From Corynebacterium sp. (GTDB taxonomy: Bacteria > Actinomycetota > Actinomycetes > Mycobacteriales > Mycobacteriaceae): 64,000 bases of DNA. Shown here one piece after another: positions 38,149-46,106 of this stretch. Made by a program: the position numbers and the translations under genes. The notes under the pieces were generated by a model, which saw only the letters and a list, made by a program, of their open reading frames with translations, searched no databases and had not been told where the DNA came from. Every line of letters starts with the position of its first letter. Within the stretch, counting starts at the first letter, position 1. The stretch is taken from contig JAUMTW010000002.1 of assembly GCA_030531005.1 (NCBI GenBank), positions 1-64,000 of the forward strand, given 5' to 3'.

Positions 38149-39594
38149 ATGATTCACCGCACCGCCCGATGGCTCTCCAAAACCACCGGCATCCTTGCAA
38201 CCCTCGCCCTAGCCACTTCTCCACTGACCGCTGTAGCTGCGCCCGAAGATTACCTGCCAGCAAGTCTGAGCAGTCAGATCCCTACCCAATACGGTTTCAT
38301 TGATCTCGTTGGCCAAGACTTTGATGAGGAATCAAAGGCCGTCTCCTGGGGGCTCACCAGTCGCCCGACAGGATCTGGTCAGGAACCATATACATATTCC
38401 GAACGTGTGCGTATGGTGATCCCCCAGCAAGTCGGTGATATCACCATCGGCAAGCCATACTTAAGTGACTTTTCCTTCATTGCCCCAACCTCCTCAATGA
38501 CTAGAGATGGAAGCGCCAATCGCGACATAGAGTGGGCGAACCAATACAATCAGTTCTTATCCACTATCAAGAGCACCGATGATGCCACTGTGCAACAAAC
38601 TATGGCGCAACTCATCGAAGACAACCCCGAGTGGGCAATTTTCCTCGATAACAATTCACTGGCCGACAATTCAACTGCCCCCAGCACAGCCAAAACCCTA
38701 CTTGCAGGAGATACCACCACTTGGACTCCAATTGCCAGCGACAATCCTGTTGTCCAACTTTATAGCAATGGCTCCACCTTACTACGCGATAGCGATGGGG
38801 ACTTCGTACGCATACTTGGCGGCGTGAATATTGCTGAGTCTGGCACTATCTTTTACCAAAAGATTCCAGCAAGCTTCATGAACGACTTCTATCTCGCCAG
38901 CGCCGAAAACCCCGAGCTCGCATTTGCACAATATGCTGCCGCAGTCTTACCACTCACAGATACAACCATCTATGAGACAAGCATCCGCACGCCCTTAGCT
39001 ACCAATGCCAGCCTGCCTGCAGGCAGCCCAATTACAGGCGATCCCCACGAAATCGCAAATGCCGCGTTCAACGGCGCCTTCCAGGCCTTTAACCCTGGAG
39101 CCAGCCCAGTTACTCCACCCGAGTTCTTCTATAACTGGGTCGTGCGGGGCCAGGTCATCGGCAACGATACCCGCTACGATCTGGCCTCTACTGAGACCGG
39201 CGGTTTGAGCCTCGAAGAGTTTGAAAAAGTCTTACGCCAAGACACCCCGGAGCAAGCGGATGCAATCCTTGATACGCTTCAATCCATCATCGACACGATG
39301 ACAGCATCCTTTGCTGATATCTCTGAAGCCACCGATTCTCAGGGAAATAAATGGTGGATTATCGACCAAACTCAAAAGCAAAGTGTGAATTTCACCGTTC
39401 ATGCCCCAATTACCTCTGAAATTAACAAAGACACTGCAACCCAGTGGATCCCTGCACAAGCTTTTGTTTTTGAAGCATGCCTGCTCGGTGAAGAAACTAT
39501 TAGTCAGGATTGCACCAGCACCCTGGACACTCCAGCTGGCTCCGGTACAGCTAATGCCGTAGCCATATGGGCACTAATGCCACCGATAAGGTAG
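38149..39594 (+). pseudogene. N-terminal part of frameshifted sortase-anchored surface protein
   Basis: 481 codons beginning with a Sec signal peptide (two Arg/Lys-containing turns, then a hydrophobic core and cleavage after AVAAP near residue 28). The extracellular region is rich in Ser, Thr, Asp and Asn and has two Cys near the C-terminal end. It stops at 39592-39594. A second frame that begins at 39567 continues the secreted protein and carries the sortase signal. One base inserted near 39560-39570 would fuse them into a protein of about 860 residues. I do not recognise the ectodomain family. It could be an adhesin or a nutrient-capturing surface protein. I cannot exclude a sequencing error or a programmed -1 shift, although I see no slippery heptamer. 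Confidence 0.75.
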
Positions 39595-40736
39595 ACACCG
39601 TTGACGTCACCCGCGGTGATATCTTCCAAGGCTTAGACAGCACTACGGATCTGCGCACAGGAATTACCGGCAATAAAGCTTGCATGGCAACCCGCAACAT
39701 TGACAACCCATTGCAGGCTGCTACCTATTCCAGCATTGCCGTGGACTTCGATGAGCCTTTTGCATCACTGGAGCCTAATGGCATAGGTACGATAACTCAG
39801 TTGCGCGCCGGCAATGATTATTTCCTTAGCTCGCCTCTAATTTTTGGGAACGAGATCAATCGCTTCGTATGGATTGATGATGCCTGCGACCAAGCCGCCG
39901 CGGCACTGCGCCCAAATGTAGAGCCAACCACTGAGGAAAAGAACAGCGAAGAAGATACAACTACGGGTGAGTCCACAACTGAGGAAAGCCCTAGCATAGA
40001 CAACGCCAGCACTGATTCGAGCTCTGCAGAACCCTCTACTGAAGCAACCGGTGAAGATTCCAGCACCCCTGCAAACTCTGTGGAGCCAACTTCCGTTGAG
40101 TCACCTACAAAGGAATCACCTTCAGGAGAATCCGCCACTAATGCAAATACTGATCCAACAACGCCTGCGATAGTAGACCAAGAACCGAGCACGGCAGTTT
40201 CTACGCCGGAAGCAACCACTGCGATGAACTCCCCCGAATCAAGCCCCGCTGAGGCTAGTTCCGCTGAGGCTTCAACTGTAGCTCCCGGTGCAGATACCAC
40301 CGAACTCAACGTAGATATCAATATAGTTTTAGATATCATCATCGAAATCCTCAATGAACATGCGCTCAACCCCATGTTGCGAGATTGGGCCATCCAGATC
40401 TGGACCAACTGGTATCTAAACCTGCCACTGCCAGATCTGACTGACGCCATCACTAATCCGGACGATGTGATGCCGAATATGCCAGAAATGCCACATGTTC
40501 CGGTAGCCCCGATCGATTCCAACGATGTGAGCTCCTCGAACAATGCAGGCAGCGCTACCGCTACTACCGATACTTTGAGCAGTAGCGTGGCCGCAAGCAC
40601 TAATGATTCCAATGATTCCAAGAGTAATGCGCAGCGCGGCATCTTGGCACGTACCGGTAGCCCTGTGATCATGCTGATCGTGATTGCGATACTACTTGCA
40701 GCTGGTGGCGGATTATTGCTGCGTCGGAAGGATTAA
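39567..40736 (+). pseudogene. C-terminal part of frameshifted sortase-anchored surface protein
   Basis: 389 codons without a signal peptide, in the -1 frame relative to the preceding segment and overlapping its end by 28 bases. It begins with about 110 residues of folded ectodomain. A long Ser/Thr/Glu-rich low-complexity stalk (near residues 118-250) follows, then a short hydrophobic helix (DINIVLDIIIEILNEHALNP), another Ser/Asn-rich stretch, the sortase motif LARTG (40644-40658), a hydrophobic helix and an RRKD tail. LARTG departs from LPXTG at the second residue. Without the upstream signal peptide this part could not be secreted, which argues that both frames were one gene. Confidence 0.78.
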
Positions 40737-40800
40737 ATGTGTATCACCACATTTTCAACGCTCACTAGCGCCTGGCATCACAGCTAAAACGCGCACTGCG

Positions 40801-40837
40801 AACTCCCCTTGTAGGTTTCCTACAGCGGGAGTTTTTG
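40801..40837 (+). terminator. Terminator after surface-protein gene
   Basis: AACTCCCCTTGTAGG and CCTACAGCGGGAGTT pair across a TTT loop with one mismatch, followed by TTT. Confidence 0.9.
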
Positions 40838-40914
40838 CATAGGGTACCCATGGTCCAGAAGGTGGCTTTCAAGCCATAAGTTTGTGCTAGGCTTTAGAGA
40901 AAATATCGGTCTTG

Positions 40915-40933
40915 TTAGCCCATGCATGCCTAA
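40915..40933 (+). promoter_or_regulatory. Possible DtxR/iron-regulator box before the DHB operon
   Basis: A 19-base site TTAGCCCATGCATGCCTAA with the outer arms TTAG and CTAA of the DtxR consensus (TTAGGTTAGCCTAACCTAA). By hand it agrees at 11 of 19 positions; the inner part differs. It lies about 50 bases before the isochorismatase start, where an iron repressor would be expected. Iron control of the operon is therefore plausible but not shown. Confidence 0.4.
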
Positions 40934-40982
40934 CCTTTTTCGCTAGGCGCAGTCTGGGCGCCAGTGTTTGTGAAAGGGTTGT

Positions 40983-41615
40983 ATGCTTCCGAAGATCGCC
41001 GCCTATGAACTACCCAGTAATGAGCAAGAATTTGAAAACCGTGTAGCTTGGCCGGCAATTCCGCAGCGCAGCGCCTTATTGGTCCATGATATGCAGCGCT
41101 ACTTCCTCGCGCCTTTTGGCGATAGTCCCCTGCGCACCCACTTGGTCGGCCACGTGGCAAGCATTATTACCTGTGCCCATGAGCTCGGCATCCCTGTCTT
41201 CTATACTGCGCAACCTCCTCGCCAAGATCCTCAGGACCGGGGCCTACTAACGGATTTCTGGGGTCCAGGTTTGCAAGAAGACCACGCCGCTGAAATCATT
41301 CCAGAACTTACGCCCCAGGAAAACGATACTGTGCTGACAAAGTGGCGCTATGACGCTTTTGCTCGCTCTAACTTCGCCGAGCTTTTAGCCGCAGCGGGCC
41401 GCGACCAACTGGTCATCACCGGCATCTACAGCAGCATCGGAATTACTGCGACCGCTACCAGTGCGTTTATGCGTGATATCCAGGCCTTCCTTGTTTCAGA
41501 TGCCACGGCCGACTTCTCTGCTGAGCAGCACCGAGATGCCTTACACCGGGCCTCGCAGCACTGTGCACGGGTAGTCACTACGGATACTCTGCTTGCTGAC
41601 TGGCAGGTCTCATGA
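40983..41615 (+). CDS. dhbB: Isochorismatase (no carrier domain)
   Basis: A 210-residue enzyme matching the N-terminal domain of EntB/DhbB: it hydrolyses isochorismate to 2,3-dihydro-2,3-dihydroxybenzoate and pyruvate. Visible are ALLVHDMQRYFLAPF near residues 31-45 (catalytic Asp), TKWRYDAFARSNF near 119-131 (catalytic Lys), and TGIYSSIGITATATSAFMRD near 147-166. The usual C-terminal aryl carrier domain is absent; a free carrier protein is encoded later in the operon. The family Cys/Gly near the IGCMTT position is replaced (IGITAT). First gene of the DHB operon, with a possible iron box upstream. Confidence 0.92.
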   Translation: MLPKIAAYELPSNEQEFENRVAWPAIPQRSALLVHDMQRYFLAPFGDSPLRTHLVGHVASIITCAHELGIPVFYTAQPPRQDPQDRGLLTDFWGPGLQEDHAAEIIPELTPQENDTVLTKWRYDAFARSNFAELLAAAGRDQLVITGIYSSIGITATATSAFMRDIQAFLVSDATADFSAEQHRDALHRASQHCARVVTTDTLLADWQVS

Positions 41616-41719
41616 GTGGCGAGCACTCCAACATGCACGACGACACTGACCATGAGTGCTGTAATTGCTTGAACTCCATCCCCTCAAATAACTCCATATC
41701 CCTTTTTCTTCCTCTTTAA
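41612..41719 (+). CDS. Possible 35-residue Cys/His-rich peptide
   Basis: An ATG overlapping the isochorismatase stop (ATGA) opens a 35-codon frame. Its first half is MSGEHSNMHDDTDHECCNC, with three His, three Cys and several acidic residues. The second half is Ser/Asn/Leu-rich and ends SLFLPL. The overlap would allow translational coupling inside an iron-regulated operon, and the residue set could bind a metal ion. I know no homologue. It may also be a chance frame in the 135-base gap. Confidence 0.3.
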   Translation: MSGEHSNMHDDTDHECCNCLNSIPSNNSISLFLPL

Positions 41720-41750
41720 TCCCCTGCTCTTCAGTAAAGGAAGCCCTGTT

Positions 41751-42485
41751 ATGAAGAACATTTCACTTCCCCGCGTGCTGATTACCGGGGCAGCCGGTGG
41801 TATTGGCCGCGCACTGGTGCGTGAGTTCCAAAATGCTGGCTACTGGGTCATTGCCACTGATGCCCATCGCGGAAACCTCTCTGGTGAAAATGTTGAAGAA
41901 CACCTCTTAGATCTTCACGACGCAGTTGCCATAGAAAGCTTCGTCACCGAGATCTGGGCCCAAGGCCCCTTGGATGTCCTCGTTAATGCCGCCGGCATTT
42001 TCGCAGGCGGTCCAGCCGCACAAACCACTATCGCCCAATGGGATGAGCTTTTTGCTATTAACACTCGGGCGGTCTTTCAACTCTCAAGGCTGGTGGGCGA
42101 CAAAATGGCAGCTCGTGGCTCAGGCGCAATCACTACCGTGGCTTCCAATAGCGCGGTACTCCCACGTGCCACTATGGCGGCTTACGGGGCATCCAAAGCT
42201 GCAGCGAGTATTTTTACTCGCTCCCTGGGCTTAGAGTTAGGTCCTGCCGGGGTACGCTGTAATGTGGTGTGCCCTGGAACCACCAAGACCCCCATGATCG
42301 AAGGTCTAGGCGATGAGCAGCAGTTCATCAAGGGCTTCCCGGAGACCTTTAAGACCGGTATCCCTTTGGGAAGAATCGCCCAGCCCCAAGATATCGCCGA
42401 GGTTGTGGTTTTCGTCTCTTCTAGCAAGGCACGCCATATGACCTGCCAGGAGATTGTTGTTGATGGAGGCGCCAGTGCCCGCTAA
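41751..42485 (+). CDS. dhbA: 2,3-dihydro-2,3-dihydroxybenzoate dehydrogenase
   Basis: A 244-residue short-chain dehydrogenase, EntA/DhbA-like, that oxidises 2,3-dihydro-DHB to 2,3-dihydroxybenzoate with NAD+. The Rossmann motif TGAAGGIG lies near residues 12-19, NAAG near 83, and the catalytic YGASK has Tyr145 and Lys149; PGTTKTPM follows near 178. It lies between isochorismatase and isochorismate synthase, which defines the function within the broad SDR family. Its 3' end overlaps the next gene. Confidence 0.93.
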   Translation: MKNISLPRVLITGAAGGIGRALVREFQNAGYWVIATDAHRGNLSGENVEEHLLDLHDAVAIESFVTEIWAQGPLDVLVNAAGIFAGGPAAQTTIAQWDELFAINTRAVFQLSRLVGDKMAARGSGAITTVASNSAVLPRATMAAYGASKAAASIFTRSLGLELGPAGVRCNVVCPGTTKTPMIEGLGDEQQFIKGFPETFKTGIPLGRIAQPQDIAEVVVFVSSSKARHMTCQEIVVDGGASAR

Positions 42486-43698
42486 CCCAGGACCGGCCCA
42501 GGATGCAGATCAGACCGCAACCAGCACCGCGGTCCCAGCGCAGCCCACCTTTGAGTATCACAGCCCCACCACCCAGTTTCGCACCCATGGCAACAAGGGC
42601 TGGTTAGCCCCTTGGTGGCATAGTGACGATCTTGCGAGAAGCCTTACTGCTCTGACGAAACAAGCCCAAGGTAAATTCCTCGTCGGCGCCTTGCCCTTTG
42701 ATACCACCCAACCTCCAGCGCTGTTCGAACCCGAATCCATCGAAGAACTGCACGCTCCCCCAGCACCTGGAGTGGGGCATGCGGGTGTAGTGGAGGATGA
42801 AGATTCCAATGAGGAGCGCGCCCAAAACTTTAAGCAACGTACCGCTTCTGCCCTTGCCGCCCTTAATGCACCAGCGAATCCCTTAGAAAAGATTGTGCTG
42901 GCACGCTTGGCCTCGTGGCATACCAACAGTTACCAGGACTTTGATGCCCATGATGTTTTTGCGCAACTGTGCACCCAGAATCCTGGTACCTATCGCTTCA
43001 AATTCACTGGTATTCCGCAACGCTATGAGGTTGTGAATACTGCCACCGCCACAACGGGTCCCGCCGCGCCACCTGCAACGCTCACGGGCGCAAGCCCCGA
43101 ACTCGTGCTTGCAGTCCAAGGTCAAGAACTGCACACCCATCCTTTGGCTGGATCATTACCTGCAGCTGTTGCCCAAGCGCTTGCTGCCGATGGGGATCAA
43201 GCAGTCCTCGATGCGCTCTATACTCCGAAAAACCGCGCAGAGCACGCCCATGTCACCCGTGATATTGCTACAACCTTGCAACGTTTCTGCAGCTTCCTCG
43301 AGGTGCCCGATACCCCAGATATTGTGCGCACCCCAACTGTGTGGCACTTAGGCACGCACATCCACGGCGAGGTTGCCCCCGATACTAACCTATTAGAACT
43401 GCTCTATGCGCTGCATCCAACACCTGCGGTTTCTGGTTTCCCACAACAAGCAGCCCGAGAATTTCTCGCCCAGCGCGGGGTGTTTGACCGCGGTTTATTC
43501 TCCGGTGTCATCGGCTGGCTAGACCAGCGCCCCGGGAAGCCCGTGCGCTGTGAATGGGCTATGACTTTGCGCTGCGGGATCATTCAAGGACCAACCGCAG
43601 TAGCCTTTGCTGGTGCCGGTATTGTCTCTGGTTCAGATCCAGAGGAGGAACGCCAAGAAACGACTGCAAAGCTTACCACCTTTGCCCGCGCGCTCTAA
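42463..43698 (+). CDS. dhbC: Isochorismate synthase
   Basis: About 411 residues of the chorismate-binding family (EntC/DhbC), which converts chorismate to isochorismate, the first committed step to DHB. Motifs: [27 protein letters not shown] spread over residues 206-234 (chorismate site), [10 protein letters not shown] near 293-302, and the C-terminal [17 protein letters not shown] near 385-400. The first 20 residues are a variable polar extension. The ATG at 42463 has GGAG ten bases upstream and overlaps dhbA by 23 bases, indicating coupling; a TTG three codons earlier is possible. Confidence 0.93.
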   Translation: MEAPVPANPGPAQDADQTATSTAVPAQPTFEYHSPTTQFRTHGNKGWLAPWWHSDDLARSLTALTKQAQGKFLVGALPFDTTQPPALFEPESIEELHAPPAPGVGHAGVVEDEDSNEERAQNFKQRTASALAALNAPANPLEKIVLARLASWHTNSYQDFDAHDVFAQLCTQNPGTYRFKFTGIPQRYEVVNTATATTGPAAPPATLTGASPELVLAVQGQELHTHPLAGSLPAAVAQALAADGDQAVLDALYTPKNRAEHAHVTRDIATTLQRFCSFLEVPDTPDIVRTPTVWHLGTHIHGEVAPDTNLLELLYALHPTPAVSGFPQQAAREFLAQRGVFDRGLFSGVIGWLDQRPGKPVRCEWAMTLRCGIIQGPTAVAFAGAGIVSGSDPEEERQETTAKLTTFARAL

Positions 43699-43878
43699 GA
43701 GTTATGGTGCAGACCGTTTGTAGCTCCTGCTTGCATTCAAAACCATGAATGGTTGCAGCCTTGTTGCCGCGCACCACAGCCAAGACCCCTGGCACGTGGC
43801 ACCCAGCCCAGCGCACACCGCATAATCCCGCGTGGTTCTACCCCACTCTGGTTGTCCCAAGGACGTGAAAGGAAAACT

Positions 43879-45588
43879 ATGACACATTCCTACCCGGCAG
43901 CTTGGTTCCCCCAAGCTTCCCAATCCACCTACGCCGAGGCAGGCTATTGGGTTGATGAAACCTTTGCTACCTGGTTTGATAATCGCGTTGTCAATTTTGG
44001 GGAGCAAAACGCGGTAGTCGGGCGCAGTGCACGTGGTACAGCATGGTCGTTGAGTTATCGCGAGTTGCAATCCTATGCGCAGCAAATAGCTGCCCACCTC
44101 CAGCAAGCGGGACTTTCCCCCGGTGATCGGGCGATTGTGCACTTCCCTAATACCATTGAATTCGCCGGTGCCGTACTCGGCTGCTTTTACGCGGGCGTGG
44201 TTCCCATCTTTAGCGTGCTTGCCCATGCTGAGCGAGACCTCGCCTACTTTGTGCATAATGCACATGCTGCAGCTGTCCTCACTGTCGAGCGCTTTGGACT
44301 AACTGATTTTAGAACGCGTTTTACTCGTATCCAGGAACAAGGTGCCGCCTTAGCTGCTGCTGGGGAGTTCGGGGAAACCCCAGATATTACGGCCTTCGAT
44401 GCCACCCGTGGGGTATTTGACGTACCAAAAGTGCAGCATATTATTATCCCGGCACCAGATGGACTAGATACTACTGCTGTGTATAAACCAGTTGCTGGCA
44501 ACTCTCATGACGTAGCTTTCATGCAGCTCTCAGGTGGCACCACGGGGGTGCCAAAGCTCATTGCGCGCAGCCACGTGGAATACCTGTACTCCGTACGGGC
44601 ATCCGCTACGATCTGCGAGCTCGATACCAGAAGCAAGATGCTCGCAGTCATGCCGGCTGCACACAACTTCACCATGAGTTCTCCTGGAATTCTCGGGGTG
44701 TGGCATGCCGGTGGTGCGGTCTACCTCCATGCTGATCCCACCCCAAGTTCTGCCTTTAGCCTCATTGCCAAAGAGGGCATTACCTTCGCACCACTTGTGC
44801 CACCCCTCTTGCTCAGCTGGTTAGATGCTGCAACGAAGAACTTGGAGAAAGTTCGCACTCAATTAGCAACGCTGCGTTTTGTCCAGGTTGGTGGGGCAAA
44901 GCTGCTGCCAGAAGTGGCTCGTCGCGTTGCCCCTGAACTCGGGGTTGCGGTGCAGCAAGTCTTCGGCATGGCAGAAGGCCTGGTGTGTTACACCAGCCTT
45001 GGTGATAATGAAGAACACTGCACAGAGACCCAGGGCCGACCGCTGAGTCCTGCTGACGAGATTCGTATCCTCGATGAGCTGGGCAATCCAGTTGCCCCAA
45101 ATACCCCTGGCAATTTGTGGACCCAAGGACCCTATACGATTCGCGGCTACGTCAATGGGGTCGATGCGGCTTCATTTTCCGATGATGGTTTTTATTGCAC
45201 CGGCGATATTGTGCGCCAACGCCGCGATGGCTATCTCGTTGTGGAGGGTCGCGCCAAAGACCAGATCAACCGGGCAGGGGAAAAGATTGCCCCAGACGAG
45301 GTAGAAAATGTATTACTCAGCTTCCCTGGTATTCGCGATGCGGTCGTCATCGGCCTACCGGATTCAAAGTTGGGAGAGCGCTCTTGTGCAGTGTTGTTGG
45401 GGAACCCCGGCGATCCGCATTATGGGGACACGACTGGGGTGCGCACCCGCCTGCGCGCGGCAGGTTTGAGTGCTTATAAGATTCCCGATGATGTGGTATG
45501 GCAAGAATCTTTGCCTGCTACTGCGGTAGGCAAGATTAGCCGCAAAGAATTACGTCGTCGCCTGGCCCAACATTTACAAGCAGGCTGA
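43879..45588 (+). CDS. dhbE: 2,3-dihydroxybenzoate-AMP ligase
   Basis: A stand-alone adenylation enzyme of 569 residues (EntE/DhbE) that activates DHB and loads the aryl carrier protein. It has the P-loop QLSGGTTGVPKLIARSH near residues 214-230, the aryl-pocket HNFTMSSPG near 260-268, TGDIVRQRRDGY near 440, GRAKDQINRAGEKI near 457-470, and the terminal catalytic Lys in AVGKISRKEL near 550. Asn followed by Ser-Ser in the pocket is the pattern of DHB-specific enzymes; salicylate ligases such as MbtA have Cys at the second Ser. The ATG at 43879 has GAAAGGA upstream; an earlier in-frame start gives an unrelated Arg/Pro-rich leader. Confidence 0.94.
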   Translation: MTHSYPAAWFPQASQSTYAEAGYWVDETFATWFDNRVVNFGEQNAVVGRSARGTAWSLSYRELQSYAQQIAAHLQQAGLSPGDRAIVHFPNTIEFAGAVLGCFYAGVVPIFSVLAHAERDLAYFVHNAHAAAVLTVERFGLTDFRTRFTRIQEQGAALAAAGEFGETPDITAFDATRGVFDVPKVQHIIIPAPDGLDTTAVYKPVAGNSHDVAFMQLSGGTTGVPKLIARSHVEYLYSVRASATICELDTRSKMLAVMPAAHNFTMSSPGILGVWHAGGAVYLHADPTPSSAFSLIAKEGITFAPLVPPLLLSWLDAATKNLEKVRTQLATLRFVQVGGAKLLPEVARRVAPELGVAVQQVFGMAEGLVCYTSLGDNEEHCTETQGRPLSPADEIRILDELGNPVAPNTPGNLWTQGPYTIRGYVNGVDAASFSDDGFYCTGDIVRQRRDGYLVVEGRAKDQINRAGEKIAPDEVENVLLSFPGIRDAVVIGLPDSKLGERSCAVLLGNPGDPHYGDTTGVRTRLRAAGLSAYKIPDDVVWQESLPATAVGKISRKELRRRLAQHLQAG

Positions 45589-45713
45589 TGGCCTCAGTTT
45601 GCGGTTAGTCTCCGCGCTGCCCAGCCAGGCCCCACCCACGCCCAATCATGCCCCCACCACCTGTATTACCAAGTTTCAAAAGCTTGCTATTCACTTTCGA
45701 AAGGAACCATCCC

Positions 45714-45938
45714 ATGGCTACTCGCCAAGATCTGATTAATGCCACTGCCGGTGTACTAGACGTAGACCCCACCAAGTTGAATCTCAGTACTCCACTGATT
45801 GATCAAGGTCTAGATTCCCTGCGCCTCATCGCTTTGATTGAGGAGCTTCGCGCGCAAGATATTGAGGTGGACTTTTTCGAAGTCTCCTCACTGCCTGCCC
45901 TAGAGCAGTGGTTCCTTGCCTTAGGTTTGGAAGATTAA
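45714..45938 (+). CDS. Free-standing aryl carrier protein
   Basis: A 74-residue phosphopantetheine carrier. The attachment Ser is in DQGLDSLRL (Ser35); the rest is an acidic four-helix carrier fold with LIEELRAQDIEVDFFEV after it. It holds DHB as a thioester for transfer to the NRPS condensation domains. In EntB and DhbB this domain is fused to isochorismatase; here it is a separate protein placed between the DHB-AMP ligase and the NRPS genes. The ATG at 45714 is preceded by GAAAGGA. Confidence 0.92.
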   Translation: MATRQDLINATAGVLDVDPTKLNLSTPLIDQGLDSLRLIALIEELRAQDIEVDFFEVSSLPALEQWFLALGLED

Positions 45939-46106
45939 TTCGCATTCCCCTTCGCATAAGCCGAGCTGGTCCTAAGTTCCGGTACCCTTGCCTTTTCTTT
46001 TGCTACAGCGCAGTTTGATTTGCCTCGTAGTGCTGCGCCTGGTGCGGTGCACTTCGCTGCTCTGCACCCTGCCTTTCTGCGCGTTACTACTGCTCAGGAG
46101 CCTGCA

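Noticed and set aside
39818..40672. 284-codon minus-strand frame, Ser/Val-rich
   Set aside because: It is the complement of the Ser/Thr/Glu-rich stalk of the surface protein. Low-complexity repeats give long antisense frames by chance.
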